From: Haloterrigena sp. KLK7
GTDB taxonomy: Archaea; Halobacteriota; Halobacteria; Halobacteriales; Natrialbaceae
Reading direction: 5' to 3'
Assembly (NCBI RefSeq): GCF_037914945.1
Contig: NZ_CP149787.1
Span: forward strand, 1,550,001 to 1,614,000
DNA: 64,000 nt
Made by a program: the position numbers and the translations under genes. Shown here piece by piece: positions 16,269 to 25,824 of the stretch. Within the stretch, counting starts at the first letter, position 1. The number at the start of each line of letters is the position of its first letter. Below the pieces are notes generated by a model that was given only the letters and a program-made list of their open reading frames with translations, did not search any database and was not told the DNA's origin.

Positions 16269-16416
16269 GGAGGTGATATCAGGCGATTCCACAAGAGGGT
16301 AGCGACGCCGACGGTTCGACCCTCGAGGGACCGATAGACGGCGGCTCGGTTTCGGCGTGACTGGTTCGAAATACTGACGGTGCGAACGTCTATTTCGTGG
16401 TGGGTGTTACCATAGG

Positions 16417-16638
16417 ATGGTGGTGGTGATGGCCGCCGAAAACGAGCGAACCACGGAACCGCCCACGTGTTCGGGCTGTGGAATCGAGATGGAGTTCAGG
16501 GGTGCCGGGACCACGAGGACCGTCCCGATCGTCGGCCAGGAGATCGAGTTCCGGCAGTACAGTTGTCCCGAGTGCGGACAGGGTGCTCGACTCGAACGGC
16601 GCGAGCATGAGGAGGCGTGGTCGCGACCCACCCTCTGA
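16417..16638 (+). CDS. small zinc-ribbon protein
   Basis: This is a 73-residue protein with two knuckles, CSGCG (about residues 18-22) and CPECG (about 50-54), forming a four-Cys zinc ribbon separated by FRGAGTTRTVPIVGQEIEF. It ends in a charged helix. The ATG at 16417 lies about 25 bases after TCTATTT, consistent with a leaderless start; an ATG at 16429 would drop four residues. The function is unknown. The 194 bases that follow, up to the alcohol dehydrogenase, hold nothing I recognise. Confidence 0.75.
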   Translation: MVVVMAAENERTTEPPTCSGCGIEMEFRGAGTTRTVPIVGQEIEFRQYSCPECGQGARLERREHEEAWSRPTL

Positions 16639-16832
16639 ACGGACGCGAGGAGCCGAACCGTCCGAACGGCTGTCGATCCGAGGTGTCGATCGTCGAACAC
16701 GCTCCGCGGCGCTATTTCTATCGACGAACGCGACGATCGGGTCGCCGTCGCGACGGACGGTCCGACGCCGTCCGTTCGGTGGACGCCGCCGGGAGGCTCC
16801 GCTCCGAGAGGTATCTGCGACGGCCGAGCGAC

Positions 16833-17876
16833 TCACGGCGGCTGGATCACCGCCCGGCCCTCAATCTCGTTGTGCTCGAGTCGCTCCGCGACCGTGTTGA
16901 TCTCGCTCAGGTCGTGGCGTTCGGTGCGCAGTTCGACCTCGCCGCGGTCGACGAGCGCGACGAGCTCCTGCAGTTCGGCGTACTTGCCGACCAGCGTCCC
17001 CCGGAACGAGAACTCGCCGTCGACCAGTGCCTGGCTGGGTTCGTGGATGTGGCCGCCGTAGCCGACGATGTGGTGGTCGCCGCCGGCGGCGACGACGTCG
17101 CCCGCGAGCCCCGTCGTCTCGTCGCTCCCGACGAAGTCGATCACCTGTTGGGCGCCCTTGTCGTCGGTCAGATCCGCGATCACGTCCGGGAGGTCCTCCT
17201 CGGCGGAGTTGACGGTGTGTCGAGCGCCGAGATCCTCGGCCAACTCGAGGGCCTCGTCCTTGATGTCGGCGGCGACGATGTCGGCGGCGCTCATCGCCTC
17301 GAGACACTGCAGGCCGATGTGGCCGAGGCCGCCGACGCCGACGACGACGCAGGTGTCGCCGGGGTTCAGTTCGTCGACCGCCTTCTTGACGGCGTGGTAG
17401 GCCGTGATCCCCGCGTCGGCGTGGGGTGCGATCTCGGTCGGATCGACGCCGTCGGGCAGCGGGATCACGGCGCGCTCGTTTGTCTGCAGGTACTCCGCGA
17501 AGCCACCGTCGGTCGTGAGCCCGTTGAACGCGCTGTTCTCGCAGTACATGTCCTCACCGAGCCGACAGGGCCGACAGATGCCGCAGGTCTGGACGGGGTG
17601 GCAGATCACCGGATCGCCCTCCTCGACCAGCGTCACCTCTTCGCCGGTCTCGGCGACGATCCCGGCGTTCTCGTGACCCAGCGTCATCGGCAGATCCTGC
17701 GGAGCGTACTCCGCCCACATCCCCTCGATGATGTGGTTGTCCGTCTGGCACCACCCCGCGCCCGCGACCTCGACCAGCACCTGATCCGACCGCTCGAGAT
17801 CGGGGCGGTCGATATCGTCGATCTGCAGCGCCTCGCTCATCTCCTCGGTGTACTCGTGGAGTCGTGCTGCTTGCAT
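16833..17876 (-). CDS. zinc-dependent, NAD-linked alcohol dehydrogenase (MDR family)
   Basis: This 347-residue medium-chain dehydrogenase has catalytic zinc ligands Cys43 and His68-Glu69 (GHEN) and the structural-zinc cysteines 98, 101, 104 and 112. The Rossmann loop GVGGLG (residues 180-185) is followed by Asp204 at the end of the second strand, which favours NAD over NADP. It is transcribed away from the amidohydrolase across a 187-base AT-rich gap. In actinobacterial propane monooxygenase clusters such an ADH sits with an amidohydrolase and a DUF59 protein, so a secondary or small alcohol is a reasonable but unproven substrate. Confidence 0.94.
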   Translation of the reverse strand: MQAARLHEYTEEMSEALQIDDIDRPDLERSDQVLVEVAGAGWCQTDNHIIEGMWAEYAPQDLPMTLGHENAGIVAETGEEVTLVEEGDPVICHPVQTCGICRPCRLGEDMYCENSAFNGLTTDGGFAEYLQTNERAVIPLPDGVDPTEIAPHADAGITAYHAVKKAVDELNPGDTCVVVGVGGLGHIGLQCLEAMSAADIVAADIKDEALELAEDLGARHTVNSAEEDLPDVIADLTDDKGAQQVIDFVGSDETTGLAGDVVAAGGDHHIVGYGGHIHEPSQALVDGEFSFRGTLVGKYAELQELVALVDRGEVELRTERHDLSEINTVAERLEHNEIEGRAVIQPP

Positions 17877-18063
17877 GGTACTGAGTCACAGTTCACCGTC
17901 ATCCGTGATAACGTTCCGCTCGCGTATCGCCGCGTGTGAATATTTGAATTTTGATACGAATTGGACGATCCGCTAATTTTAGTGAAGCGTACTCGTGTCC
18001 CAGTGTCACTCTGTGATGTCTGAAAAAAGAGTAATGTGGTGTGGTATCTACCTTCACGGTGCG
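17877..18063. promoter_or_regulatory. divergent promoter region between ADH and amidohydrolase
   Basis: The gap is AT-rich around 17938-17985. A minus-strand TATA-like AAATATT (about 17940-17946) would serve the dehydrogenase. A plus-strand CTAATTTTA (17972-17980) would serve the amidohydrolase-DUF59 pair. The inverted repeat TCAC-CGTCATCC-GTGA lies close to the ADH start and could be an operator. These assignments come from pattern only. Confidence 0.4.
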
Positions 18064-19128
18064 ATGTACCAGCACAACGGCGAGGAGATCTTCGTCATCG
18101 ACGGGCACGTCCACCTGTGGGACGCTACAGAGGAGAACATCAAACACGAGGGCGGGGAGGAGTTCATCCAGTGTTTCTACGACTATCACACGACGTTCAC
18201 CCCGGACGATCGGCAGTGGAGCATCGACGAGTATCGCGAGTACGGCGCCGACCGAATGGTCGAGGACCTGTTCGGCAACGCCGCCGCGGACATGGCGATC
18301 TTCCAGCCGACGTACCTCACTGACTTCTACGAGGACGGCTTCAACACGACCGAGCAGAACGCCGAACTCGCGACCGAGTACCCCGAACGGTTCGTGCTCA
18401 ACGGCACGTTCGATCCTCGGGACGGTGAGGAGGGCCTCGAGTACCTCGAGGAACTCCACGAGACCTACGACGTTCCGGGCGTCAAACTCTACACCGCCGA
18501 GTGGCGCGGCGAGTCGAAGGGGTGGCGACTCGACGACGAGGAGGCGTTCGAGTTCCTAGAGAAGTGTTCGGAACTGGGGATCGAGAACATCCACGCGCAC
18601 AAGGGCCCGACCATTCGCCCGCTGAACCGCGACGCGTTCGACGTGGCCGATATCGACGACGCGGCCTCGTCGTTCCCGGAACTCAACTTCGTCGTCGAAC
18701 ACGTCGGACTGCCCCGCCTCGACGACTTCTGCTGGATCGCCACCCAGGAGAGCAACGTCTACGGCGGGCTGGCCGTCGCCGCGCCGTTCGCCCAGAACCG
18801 GCCGGGCAAGTTCTCGGAGATCCTGTCCGAACTCCTCTGGTGGCTCGGCGAGGACCGCGTCGTCTTCGGGTCGGATTACGCCATCTGGAACCCCGACTGG
18901 CTGGTCGAGGAGGTCATCGAGGCCGAACTCACGCAGGAACACCGCGCGGAGTACGGCGTCGAGTGGGACCTCGAGACGAAACGGAAGGTCATGGGCGAGA
19001 ACATCGCCGACCTCTACGACATCGACATCGAGGAGAAACGGCGGGCGTTCCGGAACGACGAGATCAGCCGGGAGTTCGGTCTCGGCGACCACTACGCCAG
19101 CGAAGAACCCGCGGCGGCCGACGACTGA
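18064..19128 (+). CDS. amidohydrolase family protein (monooxygenase-cluster type)
   Basis: This is a 354-residue TIM-barrel metal-dependent hydrolase of the amidohydrolase_2 class. The HxH metal site is H15 and H17 in VIDGHVHLWD. Further blocks are CFYDYH, AIFQPTYL, GVKLYTAEW, HAHKGPTIRPL, VEHVGLPRLDDFCWIATQE and the metal aspartate in FGSDYAIWNP. These blocks closely resemble the amidohydrolase encoded beside bacterial soluble di-iron monooxygenases. Its reaction there is not established. The ATG at 18064 gives the MYxxNGEE N-terminus; upstream in-frame starts exist at 17995-18039. It overlaps the DUF59 gene by one base (TGATG). Confidence 0.92.
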   Translation: MYQHNGEEIFVIDGHVHLWDATEENIKHEGGEEFIQCFYDYHTTFTPDDRQWSIDEYREYGADRMVEDLFGNAAADMAIFQPTYLTDFYEDGFNTTEQNAELATEYPERFVLNGTFDPRDGEEGLEYLEELHETYDVPGVKLYTAEWRGESKGWRLDDEEAFEFLEKCSELGIENIHAHKGPTIRPLNRDAFDVADIDDAASSFPELNFVVEHVGLPRLDDFCWIATQESNVYGGLAVAAPFAQNRPGKFSEILSELLWWLGEDRVVFGSDYAIWNPDWLVEEVIEAELTQEHRAEYGVEWDLETKRKVMGENIADLYDIDIEEKRRAFRNDEISREFGLGDHYASEEPAAADD

Positions 19129-19955
19129 TGAGCGGGACCGAATCCGACGGTGCGACGCCCGAACCCGCGCGGGCGGCCGTCCGCGACCGACTGGACCGCG
19201 TCACCGATCCGGAACTGGACCGCTCGATCGTCGAACTCGACTACGTCGACGGGATCGAGATCGACGGCGGCCGCGTCGGCGTCGATCTCACGCTCCCGAC
19301 GGCGTGGTGCTCGCCCGCGTTCGCCTGGATGATGGCCGTCGACGCCCGCGACGAGGTCGAGTCGCTGTCGGCGGTCGACGAGGTCCGGATCACGCTCCGC
19401 GAACACATGCACGAGACCGAGATCAACCGCGGCGTCAACGAGGGCCTGTCGTTCGCCGAGTCGTTCCCCGACGCGGACGGCGACGTCGCCGCGGTCCGCG
19501 CCGAACTCGACGAGAAGGCCCGCGTCGCCCGCCAGTACGACGCGGTCGAGGCGCTGCTCGAGGCCGGACTCGACGCGGATTCGATCGTCGACCTTCGACT
19601 GCGGGACGTCGATGGGCTCGAGCCGACGGAAGCCGGAGACGAGGAGGTCGTCGGCGAGAGCGGGGACTCGGACGAGACGGTCGCCGTCTACGTTCGCGAC
19701 CGCTCGTTCGCGGTCAGCGTCCCAGCGGATCCGCTCGAGCGCTACCTCGAGAAGGCCCGCGAGACCGACCTCGTCTCAGATCCGGACGACGTCCTGTTCC
19801 GAACGCCCGAGGGCGAGCCGATCGAGGCCGACTCCTTCGACCTCGTCCACCAACGGGGCCGGCTCGCGCAGGTCAACATGTCGAGTCAGGGCGGCATCTG
19901 CGACGGTCTCCGGGAGGCCAGGGAGGGGCGACTCGAGGACCCCGCGGACGACTGA
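19128..19955 (+). CDS. DUF59/MIP18-type metal-sulfur cluster assembly factor with C-terminal extension
   Basis: Residues 12-115 or so form a DUF59 (MIP18/SufT-like) domain with VTDPELDRSIVELDYVDGI and the conserved Cys61 in AWCSPAF. Such proteins help mature iron-sulfur or other metal centres. It then runs on to 275 residues with an acidic linker and a C-terminal region (VAVYVRDRSFAVSVPADPLERY, later NMSSQGGICDGL). This is about twice the length of a bare MIP18 domain. It is translationally coupled to the amidohydrolase, implying that the two act together. Confidence 0.88.
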   Translation: MSGTESDGATPEPARAAVRDRLDRVTDPELDRSIVELDYVDGIEIDGGRVGVDLTLPTAWCSPAFAWMMAVDARDEVESLSAVDEVRITLREHMHETEINRGVNEGLSFAESFPDADGDVAAVRAELDEKARVARQYDAVEALLEAGLDADSIVDLRLRDVDGLEPTEAGDEEVVGESGDSDETVAVYVRDRSFAVSVPADPLERYLEKARETDLVSDPDDVLFRTPEGEPIEADSFDLVHQRGRLAQVNMSSQGGICDGLREAREGRLEDPADD

Positions 19956-20021
19956 TTCCGACGGCGGTGTCGTCTCCGGGAGACGGTTCTCTCCCGAATG
20001 ATGAATCCCGCGGGCGGCCGG

Positions 20022-20582
20022 TCACTTCTCGACCTCGAGCAACGCCACGCGCTCGCGGACCAGCGCCGACAGCGAGGCGTCGGTCGCCCCGCGCTCGGCG
20101 TCGGTGATCTCGAAGAAGGCCGACAGGGTCTCCTCGTCGGGCTCCTCGAGCGTCGGTTCGGTCGCGACGACGGCCGCGAGTTCCGTGACGGCCTCGACGG
20201 CGGCCGCTTCGTCGGCGTCGGCGGTAGCATCGCCACTGCCGCCGTCCCCGTCCGGAACCCCTTCGTTTCCGGTGGAACCCCCGTCAACGAGGACCACGGT
20301 GCGGGTCTCGCCCTCGTCGACGCCCATCTCGAGGGCGCGATCGATCTGGCGGCGGCCGGCGGCGTACAGCAGGATCTCGACGGCCCGATCCCGGGCGACG
20401 TTCTCGCCGCGGGCGATGGCGCGATCGGCGAGTTCGACGGCCCGCTCGAGGTGGGCGCGGTCGACGACGTAGCGGGCGTCGAAGGCCTGTATCGTCACGT
20501 CGTGGCGGTCGCCGATTTCGCCGAGGTCGGCGACGAACGCGTCGAGGTCGTCGATCGAGAGGGTACACTCGAGTAGCTCCAT
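20022..20582 (-). CDS. cgi121: KEOPS complex subunit Cgi121
   Basis: Cgi121 is the KEOPS subunit that binds tRNA during N6-threonylcarbamoyladenosine synthesis. The 186-residue protein has the family's core (IQAFDARYVVDRAHLERAVELADRA, then NVARDRAVEILLYAAGRRQIDRALEMG). An Asp/Ala-rich extension follows from about residue 110, and the C-terminal VSVALLEVEK-like end is typical of haloarchaea. Its start overlaps the hel308 stop by one base, so it is translated as the second gene of that operon. Other KEOPS genes are not in the window. Confidence 0.92.
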   Translation of the reverse strand: MELLECTLSIDDLDAFVADLGEIGDRHDVTIQAFDARYVVDRAHLERAVELADRAIARGENVARDRAVEILLYAAGRRQIDRALEMGVDEGETRTVVLVDGGSTGNEGVPDGDGGSGDATADADEAAAVEAVTELAAVVATEPTLEEPDEETLSAFFEITDAERGATDASLSALVRERVALLEVEK

Positions 20583-22945
20583 CAGAAGTCACCCAGGCTG
20601 GACTGGCTGTCGTCGGATTCGGTCCCCGCCGTCGAGGCCGCGTCGTCGCCGCTACTCGAGTTTACGGCGTCTGTCCCGTCCCCGTCGATGCCAGCCGGTT
20701 CGACGCCGTCCATCGAGGGATCCTCGCGGCCGGCGTTCTCGAGGATGTTCTCGGCCGTCTTTTCGCCCTTGAGCACGCTCAGCACGACGCCCTTGTCGGC
20801 GCTCCGGAGGTCAGCGGGCTCCTCGATGCCCGCATCGTAGAGTCTGCGGGCGCGCTTGCGGCCGACGCCGCCGACCGAGACGAGCTCGAGCAACTCCTCG
20901 CCGACGCCGTGTTCGACGCAGGCCCGCGCCTCGCGGACGGCGACGGTCCACTCGCTGCCGAGCTCCGCGGCCAGCGACTCGGCCGCGCCCAGCAGCCACT
21001 CTGCGGTGTCGACCTTCCCGCGGAGGTCGCCGGGACCGATCTTGTACCGGTCGGTGATCGTCTCCTCGTCGGTCTCCTCGGCCCAGTCCTCGAGCAGTTT
21101 GCCCGTCTTCAGCGCGGCCAGCCAGTCCTCGAAGCGGTCCTCCTCGTACTCGCTGGGCGCGTCGCCGAGCAGTTCGGCCTCGCGCTCGTAGAAGAGTTCG
21201 CCGAACTTCTCGTCCTCGCCCGAACGCAGGTAGAGCTCGTACATGTCCGGCGTCCGCGAGACCAGTTGGTAGAGACCGAGCGCGGTCGGGCGCTCGTCGG
21301 CGCGCTCGAGGCCGTGGACGATCTCGGCGGCGCTCATCGGATCGAGATAGAGCCGCGAGACGGTGTGACCGAGGCTGGTCGCCTCGAGGGTCTCTTCTCG
21401 CTTCGCGGCCTGCTGGTCGGCGAGGTCGGCCGCGGAGGTGAAGGGGCCGTCGTCTTCGCCGCTGTCCTCGGCCGCGTCGTCTTGGCCCCGTTCGATGAAG
21501 TCGTTCCGCTCGAGGTAGTCCAGCACGTCGTCGGTCACGGACTCGAGTCGACCGCTCTCCGTCGACTGGCTCGCGTAGAGGGTGGCCTCGAGGAACTCGA
21601 GCAGTCCCTCTCGCGTGCGGGCGAAGCCGGAGGCGATGGTCGCGAGCACGTGGGTCCGCAGGGCGGGTTCGGCCGCCAGTTTCGAGCGGACGGGTTCGGG
21701 GTCGGCCCAGACGTAGCGGTCGAACAGCTCCTCGCTCTCGTCGTGGCTCTTCGCGAGCAGGACGGCCTCGCCGTAGGGGTCGAGGCCGGGTCGGCCGGCC
21801 CGGCCCATCATCTGGTGGACCTCGAGGACGTCCAGCGGGGCCATCCCGCCGGCGCTGGGGTCGAAGCGCCGCCAGTCGCGGACGATGACGCGCCGGGCCG
21901 GCGTGTTGACCCCTGCGGCGAGCGTCGGCGTCGCCGAGATGACCTTCAGCAGGCGGTCGCGGAAGGCGTCCTCGACGAGGCTCCGCTGGGTGCTCGAGAG
22001 CCCGGCGTGGTGGAAGGCCGCGCCGCGCTCGACGCAGTCGGCGAGGTCCTTGCTGGTCTCGGTGTCGCTATCGTCGCGGATCTCCTCGGCGAGGGCGGCC
22101 AGTTCCTCGCGTTCGTCCTCGGTGATCTCGCGGCTCGAGACCTGTCCCAGTCGCTTCGCGGCGCCCTCGGCGTTGCGCCGGGAGTTGACGAAGACGAGCG
22201 AGGAGCCCCCCTCCTGGAGGATGTCCCGGACGAGCGCGGCCTCCTGTTTCTCCGATCCCTCGACGGGCACCTCTCGGGTCGAGCCGTCGTCGAAGTTCAG
22301 GGCGTTGCCGTAGTGGACCCCCATCCGGAGGTCGATCGGGCGCCAGTCGGTGTCGACCAGCGCGGCGTCGAGCCAGTCGGCGATCTCGTCGGCGTTGCCG
22401 ACCGTCGCCGAGAGCGCGACGACCTGCATTCCGGGGTTGAGCTGCCGGAGCTTCGCGAGGGTGACCTCGAGGGTCGGTCCTCGGTTGCGGTCGTCGATCA
22501 GGTGCACTTCGTCCGAGACGACGCAGGTCAGCTCCGAGAGCCAGTCGGCGCCGTTTCGCACCAGCGAGTCGACCTTCTCGCTCGTCGCGACGATGATGTC
22601 CTTCGTCGCGAGCCAGTCGTCGGTGCTCTCGTAGTTGCCGGTCGTCACGCCGACCGTGACGCCGAACTCCTCGTAGGCCTCGAACTCTTCCTTTTTCTCG
22701 CTGGCGAGGGCTCGCAGGGGGACGATGTACAGCGCTTTCCCGCCGCGCTGGATCGCCGACAGCATCGAGAGCGCGGCGATCATCGTCTTCCCGCTGGCGG
22801 TGGGGACGGCCGCGACGAGGTTCTCCCCGTCGGTCGCGCCGGCCTCGACGGCGTCGGCCTGAGGCGGGTAGAGCTCCTCGATCCCCTCCGCCCGGAAGTG
22901 GTCGGTCGCACCGGGCGGGAGCCCCGACAGCTCCTCGATATTCAT
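20582..22945 (-). CDS. hel308: ATP-dependent DNA helicase Hel308
   Basis: Hel308 is a superfamily-2 3'-5' helicase that unwinds lagging strands at stalled forks. Walker A is VPTASGKT (residues 47-54), motif II is DEVH in [10 protein letters not shown], and motif VI is [13 protein letters not shown]. The ratchet and C-terminal HhH ([24 protein letters not shown]) follow. The protein ends in QSSLGDF, an exact QxxLxxF PCNA-interacting box. The ATG at 22945 starts [10 protein letters not shown]; an upstream ATG at 23014 would add 23 unlikely residues. The length of 787 is slightly long because of an acidic insert before the end. Confidence 0.96.
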   Translation of the reverse strand: MNIEELSGLPPGATDHFRAEGIEELYPPQADAVEAGATDGENLVAAVPTASGKTMIAALSMLSAIQRGGKALYIVPLRALASEKKEEFEAYEEFGVTVGVTTGNYESTDDWLATKDIIVATSEKVDSLVRNGADWLSELTCVVSDEVHLIDDRNRGPTLEVTLAKLRQLNPGMQVVALSATVGNADEIADWLDAALVDTDWRPIDLRMGVHYGNALNFDDGSTREVPVEGSEKQEAALVRDILQEGGSSLVFVNSRRNAEGAAKRLGQVSSREITEDEREELAALAEEIRDDSDTETSKDLADCVERGAAFHHAGLSSTQRSLVEDAFRDRLLKVISATPTLAAGVNTPARRVIVRDWRRFDPSAGGMAPLDVLEVHQMMGRAGRPGLDPYGEAVLLAKSHDESEELFDRYVWADPEPVRSKLAAEPALRTHVLATIASGFARTREGLLEFLEATLYASQSTESGRLESVTDDVLDYLERNDFIERGQDDAAEDSGEDDGPFTSAADLADQQAAKREETLEATSLGHTVSRLYLDPMSAAEIVHGLERADERPTALGLYQLVSRTPDMYELYLRSGEDEKFGELFYEREAELLGDAPSEYEEDRFEDWLAALKTGKLLEDWAEETDEETITDRYKIGPGDLRGKVDTAEWLLGAAESLAAELGSEWTVAVREARACVEHGVGEELLELVSVGGVGRKRARRLYDAGIEEPADLRSADKGVVLSVLKGEKTAENILENAGREDPSMDGVEPAGIDGDGTDAVNSSSGDDAASTAGTESDDSQSSLGDF

Positions 22946-23117
22946 TACTCGCCCTTGGCGCGTCCCGCGGTTTAAAGTATCGTCTCGAGGGCTCGAGCTC
23001 ATTTTCGGTGCCAACGACGTCGACGAACGCGCGAGCGATGGCGATCTGCGATGCGTCCGGGACGACGGCGTCTGACGTCGTCCGGCAGTAGCTAATACGA
23101 TCGAGCGTCACTGACGG

Positions 23118-23771
23118 TCACTCGAGGGCGCGCTTGCGCTCTCTCCGGTGGGCCATGAGGTCGGCGCACGTCTTGAAAAACACCAGGACGACGATTACGC
23201 CCATCGGGCCCCGGGTAAACGAGGTTGCACCGAGACCGAAGATGATCGTCAACAGAAGTGCCCAGAACCGCGGTGCCGGTTCGACCAACAACGACACCGG
23301 ACCCCGTCGTTCGTACTCCCGGAGCCCGACGTACTCGTACCAGTACGAGAAGACGTGGTAGCCAACGAGGCTGACGCCCGCGAGGGCGACGACGCCGGGA
23401 CTCGCCGGCTCGACGGACCACTGTTCGTCGACGAACGGGATGATGCAGACGAACCCGCCCGCGAAGAGCCAGGTACCCGCGTAGTTCGAGACGAGGGCGT
23501 CGGCCACCGTTCGGTTCGACTCGCCGACGTACGACTGGGGCCGCTCGCCGCTGACCTGTGTCCACGACCGAATCTCCTCGGGGTCGTCGGTCCCCTCGGC
23601 GCGCAGGATTTTCGCCACGGAGACCGCCACGACGACGCCGGTCTCCAGCCAGTAGACGATCAGGAGTGCGTGGGCTCGCCAGTCGTACCACCAGATCGCG
23701 GCCACCGACGCGAGATTGGCGAGGATGACGCCGACGAACGACGTCTGCGAGCGCTTCCACGTTGTGCGCAC
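23118..23771 (-). CDS. DUF6498 family membrane protein
   Basis: This is a 217-residue polytopic protein with about five or six hydrophobic segments, including the start FVGVILANLASVAAIWW and LLIVYWLETGVVVAVS. I recognise DUF6498 from the YWLETGVV region; its function is unknown. The start is a GTG at 23771, about 24 bases after a minus-strand AAAATAT box, consistent with a leaderless transcript. It ends in a basic cytoplasmic tail. Confidence 0.8.
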   Translation of the reverse strand: MRTTWKRSQTSFVGVILANLASVAAIWWYDWRAHALLIVYWLETGVVVAVSVAKILRAEGTDDPEEIRSWTQVSGERPQSYVGESNRTVADALVSNYAGTWLFAGGFVCIIPFVDEQWSVEPASPGVVALAGVSLVGYHVFSYWYEYVGLREYERRGPVSLLVEPAPRFWALLLTIIFGLGATSFTRGPMGVIVVLVFFKTCADLMAHRRERKRALE

Positions 23772-23968
23772 ATCGGCCCGTCGCGCGCCATATTTTGTTA
23801 ACGTATTGATCTCTATCGCAGCTGTGATCGAAGCTGACCCTCGTGCGGCGCAGTTCGCGTGTCGACTGTCACAGTCCGATGATCGCCTCGAGGGCGGCGG
23901 TGCCCCGCTCCCGTCCGGTCACTGTCCGCTACCCCAATCGTTTAGAACGACGCGAAAGCCTTCGACGT

Positions 23969-25216
23969 ATGGCCGAACAGCTAACGGACGTTCAGCAGGC
24001 GATCGCGACGTCGCCGACGCCGGCCGCAGAGTTCCAGCGACTGTCGCGGCGTCGCCAGCGAGAGGTGTTCTTCCTCCTCCCGGAGACGGTCCGGGAGTCG
24101 CTCGTCGCGGACATGGACCGCGAGGGGTTGCGGGAGTTCGTCCGCCGGCTCGATCCCGACGAAGTCGCGGACGTCCTCGAACTGGCGGACGAAGACACGC
24201 GGACGGCGGTGCTCCGGCGACTCGACGAAGACCGTCGAGAGCGGGCCGAGTATCTCCTCGGATTCAGTTCCGAGAGCGCCGCCGGCCTGATGCACCTCGA
24301 CTACGTCACCGTCGACGTCGATCAGGGACTCGAGGCCGTCGCGGACCGCGTCCAGCGCCACGAGGCCCGGACCGACCGGATCCCGACGATCTTCGTCACC
24401 GACGACGGGGAGTTCGTGGGCGAACTTCCCGGACAGGTGCTGGCGATGGCCGACGACGGACCCGTGGATCTCGGCGAGCACGTCCACGAGACGCCGGCGG
24501 TCGCGTACGACGCGCCCGACGAGGACGTCCTCGACGTGTTTCGACGGCATCCCGAGAGTTCGGTCGCCGTCCTGGACGACGACGGCTCCGTCATGGGCGT
24601 CATCTACGCCGAGGACCTCCTCAGCGTCGTCGAGGAGGAGGCGACCGAGACGCTCTACGAGTTCACGGGCGTCCAGGAGGAGGAGAGCATCCTCGACGGC
24701 CCGCTCTCGAAGGTCCGGTACCGGTACAAGTGGCTGATCATCAACCTCGGGACGGCGTTCCTGGCGGCCGGCGCGGTCGGCTTCTTCGAGGACACGATCG
24801 CGGCGTTCACGCTGCTGGCGGTGTACATGCCGGTCGTCGCCGGGATGGGCGGCAACGCCGGCACGCAGTCGATGGCCGTGACCGTCCGCGGCATCGCTCT
24901 CGACCAGATCTCGCTGTCGACCGGCGGTCGCGCCGTGGTCAACGAGATCATCGCCGGCGCCGCCAACGGCCTCATCACGGGCGTCCTCGTCGCGGTCATC
25001 GCGTCGGTGTTCAACCAGAGCCCGCTGCTGGGGCTCGTCCTCGGCGTCTCGATGGTACTGAACCTCGTCATCGCCGGCTTCTTCGGGACGATCATCCCCC
25101 TGATCCTCGACAAGATCGGCAAGGACCCGGCGACGTCGGCGACGATCTTCATCACGACGATGACCGACGTGCTCGGGTTCTTCATCTTCCTCGGGCTGGC
25201 GCGAGCCGTCCTCTGA
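23969..25216 (+). CDS. mgtE: magnesium transporter MgtE
   Basis: MgtE is a Mg2+-gated Mg2+ channel. The 415-residue protein has the three expected parts. The N domain (about 10-125) includes REFVRRLDPDEVADVLEL. Two CBS domains (about 130-250) contain YVTVDVDQGLEAV and VMGVIYAEDLL. Five membrane helices follow from about residue 260, with GGNAGTQSMAVTVRG, the ion-path signature. The ATG at 23969 is about 26 bases after CGTTTAGAAC, a possible TATA box, so it is probably leaderless. Confidence 0.95.
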   Translation: MAEQLTDVQQAIATSPTPAAEFQRLSRRRQREVFFLLPETVRESLVADMDREGLREFVRRLDPDEVADVLELADEDTRTAVLRRLDEDRRERAEYLLGFSSESAAGLMHLDYVTVDVDQGLEAVADRVQRHEARTDRIPTIFVTDDGEFVGELPGQVLAMADDGPVDLGEHVHETPAVAYDAPDEDVLDVFRRHPESSVAVLDDDGSVMGVIYAEDLLSVVEEEATETLYEFTGVQEEESILDGPLSKVRYRYKWLIINLGTAFLAAGAVGFFEDTIAAFTLLAVYMPVVAGMGGNAGTQSMAVTVRGIALDQISLSTGGRAVVNEIIAGAANGLITGVLVAVIASVFNQSPLLGLVLGVSMVLNLVIAGFFGTIIPLILDKIGKDPATSATIFITTMTDVLGFFIFLGLARAVL

Positions 25217-25314
25217 GGCGGTCGCCTCGTCCGTTTCCGCGGTCGCCCTTCTCGAGTGTCCCGTCCACGTCCCGTGACGACTCGAGCGACGGCGACGCTC
25301 CCGGCGATAGACCG

Positions 25315-25776
25315 ATGGCCGTGGCGACCGAACCCCCACCCATGGCCGATCCCGACCGCGTCCTCGTCCCCACGCTCGGCCGTCCGCGGGAGGACGAGGC
25401 CCTCACCTACGCCCTCGAGACCTTCCCCGACGCCGAGATCACCCTGCTGGCGGTCGTGACGCCGCTGGACGCGCCGCTCAGCGAGGGCGGCGTCCTCGAG
25501 CGGAGCGAGGACCGCGCGTCACAGGCGCGATCCAGCGCGGCCGAGTTGCTCGAGTCGGTCGCCGAACCGACCGCGGCGGCGCGGGTTCGAGTCGAGACCG
25601 TCGACGGGCGGCCCGGAAACGTCATCCCGCAGTACGCGAGCGAGGCGGACGTCGATCACGTCGTCATGTACGGCCACGGGACCGAGACGAGCGGCTTCGT
25701 CCGGCGGTTCCTCGGCCGCGGAATCGCCGCGACCGTCGTCGAACGCACCTCGGAGCCGGTGACGGTCCTCGAGTGA
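25315..25776 (+). CDS. universal stress protein (UspA family)
   Basis: This is a 153-residue Usp-fold protein: VLVPTLGRPREDEALTYAL at the first strand and helix, then DHVVMYGHGTETSGFVRRFLGRG and TVVERTSEPVTVLE at the end. The ATP-binding G-x2-G-x9-G-(S/T) motif is only partly present (GHGTETSGF...), so nucleotide binding is uncertain. An alternative start at 25342 (MADPDRVLVP) would shorten it by nine residues. It follows mgtE by 98 bases on the same strand. Confidence 0.88.
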   Translation: MAVATEPPPMADPDRVLVPTLGRPREDEALTYALETFPDAEITLLAVVTPLDAPLSEGGVLERSEDRASQARSSAAELLESVAEPTAAARVRVETVDGRPGNVIPQYASEADVDHVVMYGHGTETSGFVRRFLGRGIAATVVERTSEPVTVLE

Positions 25777-25824
25777 GGCGCCGTCGCCTCGGTCTCGAGC
25801 CGCCGCTCGCCCGCTCGAACGCCG

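Noticed and set aside
20909-22975. Long open frame antisense to hel308 (over 600 codons)
   Set aside because: It is the mirror of a well-supported helicase gene in GC-rich DNA; its translation is Arg/Val/Gly-rich without any family motif.
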